NCBI RefSeq assembly: GCF_001885905.1
Contig: NZ_JXKM01000005.1
Coordinates: 174,507 to 238,506, forward strand
Reading direction: 5' to 3'
Length of the DNA stretch: 64,000 bases
Source: Enterococcus devriesei
GTDB lineage: Bacteria > Bacillota > Bacilli > Lactobacillales > Enterococcaceae
The notes under the pieces are model-generated. The model did not search any database and had not been told where the DNA came from. It saw only the letters and a program-made list of their open reading frames with translations. Below are positions 44,601-54,096 of the stretch, in pieces (positions within the stretch are counted from its first letter, which is position 1; each line of letters begins with the position of its first letter). The position numbers and the translations under genes were made by a program.

Positions 44601-45483
44601 CTTCGATCTCTCCTTCTGAATCATTGGAATCATCCGCCTGTTTTGGTGATGGCGCATTTGGAATCATTTGACCATTCTTATAACTGATTGCTGCCAAAGC
44701 AAATCCAATCAAGGCAACTGCCAACATTGGCAATGAATTGAAGACACCGTCAAAATGTTTCACGACTCCAGCTACTCCTGTACCTAATACTTGCATATTC
44801 GTAAAGACTGTTCCTAATAAGGCGGTTAGTGTGAATCCTAAAATCAAATATGGGAAATGTTTTTTGACTGGCAAGTAACGTAATAAAATTGCAAACCCGA
44901 CTGCTGGTAAAACAGCACCTGCGACAGATAATCCATCACCTAACCATTTTAAATCCCCATTCAGGACAGCTACGACTTTTTCAACTAAGCCGCCACCAAA
45001 GGCTAATGCTAGAAAGACTGGTGTCATCCGAGATAACGACCAAGGAAGAGCACCCATCAAGAAATTACGTTCAATCCCTTTGTAATTCATATCTTCGACT
45101 AATTTATCGATTCGATGTGCAAAATACGTATTAGCAAAACGAGCTAAAATATCTAATTGAATCATCAAGCTGGCAACTGGCACCGCGATCGCTGCGATTG
45201 CTTGTTCAGGGTTCATCCCTAGCGCAACGGAAAAGGCTGTCGCTAAAATTGTTCCTGAGTTAGCATCAATTTTCGACGCACCACCAAATGTCCCAACACC
45301 TAAGACGGTTAATTGCATACTACCACCAATAATAAGTCCGGCTTTCAAGTCACCCATGACGATTCCGGCAAATAATCCGGCAAAAACGGGTGCACTTAAT
45401 GAAGAATAAATCTGTAACTCATCTAAAATTTGATACCCTGCATATAATGTTAATAATAAGATCTGCCACCATAAGATATCCAT
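44587..45483 (-). CDS. PTS EIIC component, mannose/sorbose family
   Basis: A 298-residue membrane protein with about eight hydrophobic segments, beginning MDILWWQILLLTLYAGYQIL and containing GLFAGIVMGDLKAGLIIGG, typical of mannose-family EIIC. With EIID it imports and EIIB phosphorylates the sugar. The C-terminal tail is charged (DDSNDSEGEIEDDEI). GGGGG precedes the ATG, 12 bp behind EIIB. Substrate probably galactose-containing disaccharide or galactosamine derivative from context. Confidence 0.92.
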   Translation of the reverse strand: MDILWWQILLLTLYAGYQILDELQIYSSLSAPVFAGLFAGIVMGDLKAGLIIGGSMQLTVLGVGTFGGASKIDANSGTILATAFSVALGMNPEQAIAAIAVPVASLMIQLDILARFANTYFAHRIDKLVEDMNYKGIERNFLMGALPWSLSRMTPVFLALAFGGGLVEKVVAVLNGDLKWLGDGLSVAGAVLPAVGFAILLRYLPVKKHFPYLILGFTLTALLGTVFTNMQVLGTGVAGVVKHFDGVFNSLPMLAVALIGFALAAISYKNGQMIPNAPSPKQADDSNDSEGEIEDDEI

Positions 45484-45495
45484 TTGTTTATCCCC

Positions 45496-45975
45496 CTATT
45501 TTGCTAAAAGACTCATGAAGTCTTCCGCTTTATCACTTGGAACCATTTGTGCAATTAGATGTACCCCTTTATTATTCAACTCCTTGAAGACTTCGACGTC
45601 TTGATCAACGACATTGATTGATTTTGTAATTGATCGTGTTTCGTCTGTCTGAGACATATTCCCAACGTTGATTTCTTCGATTGGTACTCCTAATTCTACT
45701 AACTTTAATAAACGATCTGGTCTGCGAACGACGATCAATAACCGTTGTGAATCGTATTTTCCAGCCAAAATATTATTCGCTGCTTTTTCAATTGGCAAAA
45801 CGCTTAGCTTTACGCCAGCTGGTGTAGCTAACTTTAAGCCGCTTTTTTCGATATCGCTTTGAGCCACCTCGTCATCAACAACCATGATGCGAGAAATATT
45901 TAGTTTTGTCGTCCACAGATTGGCTACTTGTCCGTGGATCAAACGTCCGTCAATTCTTACTCCGATAATGCTCAT
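45496..45975 (-). CDS. PTS EIIB component, mannose/sorbose family
   Basis: A 159-residue cytosolic EIIB. VRIDGRLIHGQVANLW carries the phosphorylated His near residue 14, followed by IMVVDDEVA and a Rossmann-like fold. It transfers phosphate to the incoming sugar. It starts two bp behind the GH35 gene, showing tight coupling. Confidence 0.94.
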   Translation of the reverse strand: MSIIGVRIDGRLIHGQVANLWTTKLNISRIMVVDDEVAQSDIEKSGLKLATPAGVKLSVLPIEKAANNILAGKYDSQRLLIVVRRPDRLLKLVELGVPIEEINVGNMSQTDETRSITKSINVVDQDVEVFKELNNKGVHLIAQMVPSDKAEDFMSLLAK

Positions 45976-45977
45976 GT

Positions 45978-47756
45978 TTATCCCTCTTTCATTTCTTTAT
46001 ATAGTGGTTCTTTTAATAAACTAATTTCAGGCTGGTACGTTCCTTCCGTCTCGAAGATCACAATCTCATTTACGCCAACAGTCAATAAACCTTTTGGTAT
46101 ATAAAGTGACAGCGTTGGACCGACTTCCCAAAAACGGCCAATATTGGTCTGGTTGACAAAAACGACACCCTTGCCAAATTTTGATAAATCAATAAAACAA
46201 TCCCCAAGCTCATCCAGCGTAACTTCATAACGATAAAAGCTTGGTTGATTTGCTTGCCATTCTTTTGAGAAGTCAACATCCTCAACTGTATCGAGAAGCA
46301 AGCAATACTGCTCCCAATTATTAATAAAATGTAAGTCTGCCATGACCCCAGTCCGAATACCTTTTCTTTGGGTATCTGCGAATAATTTATGACCGTAATT
46401 TACTCGACCCATGTTTTCAATCAAGATGTCTATTTGATTTTCAGTTTGAGGCATTGGAACCTTAATATCTTTGCCAATTTCGGTTTGATATTGCGTCGCT
46501 TTTAATTCCTGATTGACAAATAGTTGACTGCGATCTCGCCCGTCAATCACCCGCAAACGTTCTTCTTCTGCATCCCTTTCGATCGTCGTGCGATAAAGCA
46601 GATAACCTGTATTTTGGCCTAATGCTTCCATCGACTGCGTATTTTTTGATCGAATCGGCTGACTAATCGTTTCCAATGTCGCAAATAAACTGACTTGGTT
46701 GTTTAATGGAATATTTTTCTTTTCGATGTTTTGCTTGATTAACGGTTCCATTTGTTGAATCTCAGGAAATTTTACGTGGATCATCTTTTGAATCGCAAAA
46801 TATTTCTCAGTCGGATTTCCTTGCTCATTTAGTGGAGCTCCGTAGTCATAAGACGTAATCTGTGGTAAATCAATCACACCACGAGCCGAGCTGCCATTCA
46901 TGAAACCAAAATTGGTTCCCCCATGAAACATGTATAAATTAATACTGCCACGAGTTAAAACTTCACTCACTGCTTCAGCTAATTCTTGTGGATCCCGCTG
47001 AATGATGGGTTCTTTCCAACGATTGAACCAGCCGTCCCAAAATTCCATACACATCAAGGGCCACTTTTTGTCATGTTCATCAAAGAAATTTTGCATAGAT
47101 TCAAAGTTTTCCTTCGCCTTAGAACCAAAATTACCAGTCACTAAAATATCTTCGTCGATCATACTGCCGGCTCTCAAAGTCGCCCGCCACGGACCATCTG
47201 AGGTAAAGAACGGAGTAGTGATCCCTCTTTCTAGCATCAGATCCCGGATCGAACGTAGATAATCCTTGTCTTCCCCATAAGAGCCATACTCATTTTCAAT
47301 TTGAATCATTAAAATATTTCCGCCATTAGACAGCTGGTGAGGAACAATTTTCTTCATCAACACATCATAGTAATCTGCCACATGGTTCAAATAAGCGTTT
47401 TCATTCGAACGAAGACGCTGCGACTCAGTTAACAACCAAGCTGGAAACCCGCCAAATTCCCATTCGGCACAGATGTAAGGCGAAGGTCGAACAATTGCAT
47501 ATAACCCTAGCTCTTGAGCAATCGAAAGAAATCGTTCTAAATCTAATATTCCTTCAAAATGAAACTCATTTTTTTGCGGCTCGTGTAAATTCCACGGCAC
47601 ATAGGTTTCAACAGTGTTAAAACCCAAAGCCTTTAAATTATAAAGTGAATGGTACCAATCGTTTGGATCCACTCGAAAATAGTGAATCGCGCCTGACATA
47701 ATCTTAAAGGGCTCTCCATTCAATAGAAAATCCTCTTTTATTTCAAATGTATTCAA
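45978..47756 (-). CDS. bgaC: GH35 beta-galactosidase, BgaC-like
   Basis: A 592-residue intracellular GH35 enzyme without signal peptide. N-terminal TIM barrel with acid/base Glu near 156 (QIENEYGSYG) and nucleophile Glu near 238 (MCMEFWDGW), then C-terminal jelly-roll domains. S. pneumoniae BgaC prefers beta-1,3-linked galactose; that specificity here is inferred from similarity and operon context. The start is a TTG at 47756 with AAGGGGCGAG upstream. First gene of the operon with the mannose-type PTS, under a promoter that overlaps a perfect 22-bp palindrome. Confidence 0.92.
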   Translation of the reverse strand: MNTFEIKEDFLLNGEPFKIMSGAIHYFRVDPNDWYHSLYNLKALGFNTVETYVPWNLHEPQKNEFHFEGILDLERFLSIAQELGLYAIVRPSPYICAEWEFGGFPAWLLTESQRLRSNENAYLNHVADYYDVLMKKIVPHQLSNGGNILMIQIENEYGSYGEDKDYLRSIRDLMLERGITTPFFTSDGPWRATLRAGSMIDEDILVTGNFGSKAKENFESMQNFFDEHDKKWPLMCMEFWDGWFNRWKEPIIQRDPQELAEAVSEVLTRGSINLYMFHGGTNFGFMNGSSARGVIDLPQITSYDYGAPLNEQGNPTEKYFAIQKMIHVKFPEIQQMEPLIKQNIEKKNIPLNNQVSLFATLETISQPIRSKNTQSMEALGQNTGYLLYRTTIERDAEEERLRVIDGRDRSQLFVNQELKATQYQTEIGKDIKVPMPQTENQIDILIENMGRVNYGHKLFADTQRKGIRTGVMADLHFINNWEQYCLLLDTVEDVDFSKEWQANQPSFYRYEVTLDELGDCFIDLSKFGKGVVFVNQTNIGRFWEVGPTLSLYIPKGLLTVGVNEIVIFETEGTYQPEISLLKEPLYKEMKEG

Positions 47757-47773
47757 AAGCTCGCCCCTTTCAT

Positions 47774-47787
47774 TGAAAGCGTTTTTA
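47774..47787 (-). promoter_or_regulatory. cre site of the bgaC operon
   Basis: Minus-strand TAAAAACGCTTTCA matches TGNAANCGNTNNCA at all but one position and lies just downstream of the promoter, a position suited to CcpA repression. Confidence 0.65.
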
Positions 47788-47826
47788 ATATATTAATATA
47801 TTAAATTAACTTGAATCGAATGTCAA
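47784..47826 (-). promoter_or_regulatory. bgaC promoter with perfect palindromic operator
   Basis: Perfect TTGACA (47821-47826, minus), 17-bp spacer, TAATAT (47798-47803). The -10 lies inside a perfect 22-bp A/T palindrome at 47784-47805 built from two overlapping TAATATATTA units. Probable operator of the divergent GntR regulator. Confidence 0.75.
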
Positions 47827-47927
47827 CTGTTTCTATTCCCACACAATGTGTTAAAATCAAGGAGTAGCGGGTACTCAAAAGATTCTAATGAAAATTTTAG
47901 TCCCTATCCATTAATTGGAGGAATACT

Positions 47928-48638
47928 ATGGCAATCCCAAAATATCAAATCATTAAGGACGAATTAAAACAGCAAATCATTTCTGGTAAATTTGAAAATG
48001 GCGATAAATTTTATACCGAAGCAGAATTGACCGAGATGTTTAACGTCAGTTCGATCACAGTTATCCGCGCGCTAAACGATTTAGTCAAAGCTGGCTTTTT
48101 AGTGCGCCATCAAGGCCGTGGTTCTTTTGTCTCGCGGGCACGCAAAGGAAAGCTCGTTGAATTTTCGGATATCGAATTATTTCCCATCAGCCATGATCAA
48201 GTGGAAGTCTTATCGATTATAAGAGGCAATGACCCAACTATTTTAAGCAAACTAGAGCTTTCAGATACCGCCTTTTATTACTGTATTGAACGACTACGAA
48301 CAACGGAAAAGATTCCATACATTTACCATCGTACCTATTTGCCCGAACAATACGTAAATTCAAATTATCCTGACTTGAGCTATTATAATTCCATCTATCA
48401 ACGCTTCAAACAGGATTATAATATCCATATGAATGAAGAAGACTTCACAGAAACAAATGAAATCAAGTTCCCTACGCCGGCAGTCGAGGCGGAAAAATTA
48501 CAAATTTCTACCGCTGAACCAACGGTTTTTCAAATTCGTGTGACTAAACGAAAAGATACACAGCAAGTATTGGAATATGTTGAGACCTACAAAAAATGGA
48601 ATTTTTACAAAATCGAATTAGTTTCAAAAAATACTTAA
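47928..48638 (+). CDS. GntR/UTRA (HutC-subfamily) regulator of the bgaC-PTS operon
   Basis: A 236-residue regulator: winged helix at the N-terminus (YQIIKDELKQQIISGKFENG, then SSITVIRALNDLVKAGFL, residues about 5-70) and a C-terminal UTRA ligand domain with the usual alternating beta pattern ending in YVETYKKW. UTRA domains bind sugar phosphates or small metabolites. It faces bgaC across a 170-bp control region, so it is the likely local repressor or activator. GGAGG precedes the ATG. Confidence 0.88.
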   Translation: MAIPKYQIIKDELKQQIISGKFENGDKFYTEAELTEMFNVSSITVIRALNDLVKAGFLVRHQGRGSFVSRARKGKLVEFSDIELFPISHDQVEVLSIIRGNDPTILSKLELSDTAFYYCIERLRTTEKIPYIYHRTYLPEQYVNSNYPDLSYYNSIYQRFKQDYNIHMNEEDFTETNEIKFPTPAVEAEKLQISTAEPTVFQIRVTKRKDTQQVLEYVETYKKWNFYKIELVSKNT

Positions 48639-48645
48639 CTAGTTG

Positions 48646-50614
<1,969 letters not shown>

Positions 50615-50633
50615 GGTTCTTCCTCCCAATTGA

Positions 50634-51806
50634 CTACTTATATTCATGAATGATTACGCCTTTTACGACGCGATTGACTGTTCCTGTTGGTGACGGTGTA
50701 TCTGGTTTATTTGCGACTTTGACTGAAGTTAACAATGCGACCGTTTGTGCCACCATGATATACGCTAGCGCTAAATAACCATCCGGTAATAAAGTGGTTT
50801 CAGTTTCAAACTCGAATTTGTCGCCAGAAAAGTTTCTTTCTCCAGGTTGAGTAATCGCAAACACACCGGAAGCGATTTCATCTCCGCGAACTTCCTCTAA
50901 GACATCCAAATCATAATCACGGGTATAGACAGCATTGTTCACAAAACCGAACATCACTGTTTTTTCATTAATAAATGATTTTGGCCCATGTCGGAAGCCC
51001 ATTGATGAGTCAAACACCGTCGCAATCTTTCCAGCGGTCAGCTCTAAGATTTTCAACTGTGCTTCTCTGGTTAATCCGGCTAAACTACCTGATCCAACAT
51101 AAACAATTCGTTCAAAATCAAGTTCTACGATTTTTTGAAGCTCCGTTTCTCTAGCAATCACTTCTTTACCTAAGCTGCTTAAAGCCTGTACATAGTCTTG
51201 TTTTTCTTCGATCGCCGCTTGGTCAAAAGTTAATAATGTTCCTAAGGTCATGCAAGAAAAGCTGCCGGTCATAGCAAAGCCATCATCATTAGAACGTTTC
51301 GGCATTAATAATAGGAAGCCATTTTCTGCTTTTTGAGTGATTTGCGCCAATTTTCCTTCTTCCGCGCAGGTGATTGCCAAGTGGTGAATCGTGTCCACAA
51401 CTTGATCAGCAATCGCAACTGCTGCTAAGCTTTCCGGACTATTTCCGCTGCGGGCAAAGGAAACGAGCAAGGTTGGTTCCTCTTTAATCAGATATTCTTC
51501 TGGTGCAGCCACGATATCCGTCGTACCAATACTTTCAAAACTAAAATCTTTCAGTGCTCCATGCTTGCGTAAATATGGAACGACCGTGTCCCCAACATAT
51601 TGCGAGGTGCCTGCACCAGTAAAGACCACACGAGTTCGTTGACCATTTGCTTGTTTTTTGACTTCCGCTAAGAAAGCTTGCAGTTCTTTTGAAGAATTTT
51701 GAAAGAGCGTAATCGTTTCTTCCCAAAGCTCAGGTTGTTGACGAATCTCACGGGTCGTAATTTCAGCACCCATTTGTTCTAGTGTTTCTTTTTCAAGGGT
51801 AAACAT
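50634..51806 (-). CDS. agaS: AgaS-type sugar-phosphate isomerase/deaminase (SIS domains)
   Basis: A 390-residue protein with two SIS domains ([17 protein letters not shown] near residue 60 and [17 protein letters not shown] near 230). AgaS converts galactosamine-6-phosphate to tagatose-6-phosphate with loss of ammonia, so it feeds LacC and LacD downstream. [10 protein letters not shown] is conserved in this group. AGGAGAG precedes the ATG. No N-acetylgalactosamine-6-phosphate deacetylase is in the window, so either free galactosamine units are used or the deacetylase lies elsewhere. Confidence 0.92.
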   Translation of the reverse strand: MFTLEKETLEQMGAEITTREIRQQPELWEETITLFQNSSKELQAFLAEVKKQANGQRTRVVFTGAGTSQYVGDTVVPYLRKHGALKDFSFESIGTTDIVAAPEEYLIKEEPTLLVSFARSGNSPESLAAVAIADQVVDTIHHLAITCAEEGKLAQITQKAENGFLLLMPKRSNDDGFAMTGSFSCMTLGTLLTFDQAAIEEKQDYVQALSSLGKEVIARETELQKIVELDFERIVYVGSGSLAGLTREAQLKILELTAGKIATVFDSSMGFRHGPKSFINEKTVMFGFVNNAVYTRDYDLDVLEEVRGDEIASGVFAITQPGERNFSGDKFEFETETTLLPDGYLALAYIMVAQTVALLTSVKVANKPDTPSPTGTVNRVVKGVIIHEYK

Positions 51807-51818
51807 GTGACAACTCTC

Positions 51819-52550
51819 CTAACTATTTCGAATATGGCGAATCTGGTAATGAAACTGATCCGCTCGAGCAACGCTTAATGTAAATTCAATAATTTCATTT
51901 TTCATATTGTAAGTTTGCCGTGCAAGGTGCAGAACGGGTGCCCCTTCATTGATCATCAGCTGTTTAGCATCTTCTTTTGAAGCGATACTTGCGTATAATT
52001 CTTCATCAGCTAAACGTACGGTTTGATTGAAATCCTCAGAAAAAAGATCATACAATGGTTTACTCCGCAATAATTTGTCATCTAAAGTCATAAAAAGCTT
52101 GACCGGTAAATAGGTATCTTCGATCATCAACGGTTCACGATCCGCTGAACGCAACCGACTTAACTTATAAATAGCTTCGCCTAATGAAAGGTTCAAATGT
52201 TTTGCGATAAACTTATCGGCCTCGATTTGTTCAAAGGATAAAATACGTGTATCAGGATGTCTTCCCAAACTTTTCATCTGTTCGGTGAAACTATAAGCAC
52301 CCGCAATATCCGCCGCTTTTTTCTGGATATCAGAGACAAAGGTTCCTTTACCATGCCGCCGATAAATGTAGCCGCCGCTTTCTAATTCCTGCAGAGCCAA
52401 GCGGACCGTCGTCCGGCTCACTCCATATTGGGCAGTCAGCTCACGTTCAGAGGGCAGCTTGTCGTGTGGAATCATTTGCTTTTCGATCCGTTCCTGCAAC
52501 AAATCAACCAACTGATAATACAAAGCTTTGCTTTTAAAAGAATTTTCCAT
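51819..52550 (-). CDS. GntR/UTRA (HutC-subfamily) regulator of the aga-lac operon
   Basis: A 243-residue regulator with an N-terminal winged helix (IPHDKLPSERELTAQYGVSRTTVRLALQELE) and a C-terminal UTRA domain (GEAIYKLSRLRSADREPLMIEDTYLP). It leads the operon it probably controls (12 bp before agaS). The likely operators, palindromes TGGTTATAACCA and AGACCA-N9-TGGTCT, overlap its promoter, resembling NagR/DasR-type sites. An AgaR2-like role with a galactosamine- or tagatose-phosphate effector is inferred. Confidence 0.88.
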   Translation of the reverse strand: MENSFKSKALYYQLVDLLQERIEKQMIPHDKLPSERELTAQYGVSRTTVRLALQELESGGYIYRRHGKGTFVSDIQKKAADIAGAYSFTEQMKSLGRHPDTRILSFEQIEADKFIAKHLNLSLGEAIYKLSRLRSADREPLMIEDTYLPVKLFMTLDDKLLRSKPLYDLFSEDFNQTVRLADEELYASIASKEDAKQLMINEGAPVLHLARQTYNMKNEIIEFTLSVARADQFHYQIRHIRNS

Positions 52551-52572
52551 GGGATTCTCCTACTTTCGCAAC

Positions 52573-52621
52573 TGGTTATAACCATAGACCAATACTAAGG
52601 TGGTCTTTTCTAATTTGTCAA
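52573..52621 (-). promoter_or_regulatory. promoter and operators of the aga-lac operon
   Basis: Minus strand: TTGACA (52616-52621), 18-bp spacer, TAGTAT (52592-52597). A palindrome AGACCA/TGGTCT (52586-52591 and 52601-52606) spans the -10 and TGGTTATAACCA (52573-52584) lies just downstream. Confidence 0.72.
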
Positions 52622-53287
52622 CAAGAATAAAAATTAAAATCATGAATTGATAGCAAACCTTGATATATCAACGCTTAATTAAAGCAAGTTAACTATGCGA
52701 TGTCACGATTCAATCCTACATAGCAAAAAAATCAGTTTTCACTAACAAAAATCTAATACCAGTTCTGATTTTTTACCTTTTATTGAATCCTTTCCATATT
52801 TTGGCTGCTGCAACTAGATAGCCAAACCAGTCCAACGCCTCCAATTAACTAAAATCTTACCTGTTTTCAGGCAGTCCAAATTTTTCCTTCCTCATATAGA
52901 GCAATTTTTCCTTTAAAAAAGGATGATCAACAGCGACCTGTTTACTTTTTCTTAATCAATTACAGCTGTTTTTTGCGGTTTTTCTTCGATCCAATTTTCT
53001 GGATCTTTACAACACCATTACAAGATTGCAATTTTGCGAACCGCTTTCAAAAAAAGCGGGCACAAAAAGCGGCTCTAATCCCTATCAATCCACTCTTTTA
53101 ATTCCTTCTTAAAAGAGATTAAGTATTTCAAAAGCACGGTTTTAACGAAGTTTTGTTACATTCATACATTACACTGTAACGTATTGTTACTGGTTTATAA
53201 CCTACGCAAGGAAAAACGATGGTAAAGTATGTCTCGTAGTCGAAATGACTGATTTACATCAAAAACTTTTTTGGAGGAATTTACATA
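52622..53287. other. long non-coding region upstream of the LysM gene
   Basis: No gene is visible in these 666 bp. Seen: a long-loop hairpin AAAAAATCAG/CTGATTTTTT (52727-52777), which could end an upstream plus-strand transcript, a GC-rich CCGCTTTC/AAAGCGG region (53041-53072), and the inverted repeat GTAAC-GTATT-GTTAC (53176-53190) about 100 bp before the LysM ATG. A promoter could not be fixed. Confidence 0.5.
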
Positions 53288-53905
53288 ATGAAATTTGGAA
53301 AAACTCTTGTACTTACGACTTTACTTACAGCCGGTGCAGTATTCGCACTAGGAACGAACGATGCACACGCCGCAGAAAACTACACTGTTCAATCAGGTGA
53401 TACGTTATCAAAAATCTCAATGAAATTTGCTGGCGACAACAGCTTAGTTAATTCAATTGCGAAAGAAAACAACATTTCAAACGTTGACATGATCTTTGAA
53501 GGTCAAAACTTAACGATTGATACAGATGCAAAAGGCAACACTACAGTTGCTCCTGTTCAAGAACAAGCAGCTCCTGCAGCAGCTCAAGCTCCTGTCCAAG
53601 AAGCAGCACCTATTCAAGAAACAGCTCCAGTACAACAAACACAACAAGCCGCTGCTCCTGCCGCTGAAGCTTCAACTCCAGCAAGCACGAACTCTGCAAA
53701 AGAATGGATCGCACAACGCGAATCTAGCGGTTCTTACACAGCAACAAACGGCCAATACATCGGACGTTACCAATTATCTTCTTCATACTTAAATGGTGAT
53801 TACTCAGCAGCTAACCAAGAACGTGTAGCTGATCAATATGTTTCTTCTCGTTATGGTTCATGGGAAGGCGCTCAAGCATTCTGGCAAGCAAACGGCTGGT
53901 ACTAA
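53288..53905 (+). CDS. secreted LysM protein with transglycosylase-like C-terminal domain
   Basis: A 205-residue exported protein. Signal peptide with cleavage after AHA (residues about 1-29), one LysM domain (YTVQSGDTLSKISMKF to LTIDT, about 32-76) that binds peptidoglycan, a low-complexity Ala/Gln/Pro linker of about 60 residues, and a C-terminal domain (AKEWIAQRESSGSYTATNG to EGAQAFWQANGWY) like the lysozyme-related domain of IsaA/SceD and aggregation-promoting factors. The Glu of QRESSGSY would be the catalytic residue if active. Strong GGAGG. Probably abundant at the cell wall. Confidence 0.9.
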   Translation: MKFGKTLVLTTLLTAGAVFALGTNDAHAAENYTVQSGDTLSKISMKFAGDNSLVNSIAKENNISNVDMIFEGQNLTIDTDAKGNTTVAPVQEQAAPAAAQAPVQEAAPIQETAPVQQTQQAAAPAAEASTPASTNSAKEWIAQRESSGSYTATNGQYIGRYQLSSSYLNGDYSAANQERVADQYVSSRYGSWEGAQAFWQANGWY

Positions 53906-53923
53906 GTCGAAGCCAATTATAAA

Positions 53924-53968
53924 AAGCTCCCAGTTGGATTTGATTCCAACTAGGAGCTTTTTTTTATT
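53924..53968. terminator. terminator of the LysM gene, bidirectional
   Basis: Stem AAGCTCCCAGTTGGA / TCCAACTAGGAGCTT (one mismatch), then eight T residues on plus and AAAAA on the other side. Confidence 0.92.
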
Positions 53969-54096
53969 ACCTTGAAAAATTAATCTAACTCGATTGAAGA
54001 GTCTAAACCGCCTACACAGCGATTAGCTCGTTGTAGTCAGAAATATTTAAACTACTGTATTTCATTTTTTCATATCTAAATCTCAATTTCCGATAA

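Noticed and set aside
53150..53200. WalR box upstream of the LysM gene
   Set aside because: TGTWAH words are present but their spacing is 4 or 7 bp, not the required 5; kept only as an uncharacterised inverted repeat.
53517..53792. 91-codon Gln/Leu-rich frame inside the LysM gene
   Set aside because: Out-of-frame reading of the Ala/Pro/Gln linker; explained entirely by the repetitive linker codons.
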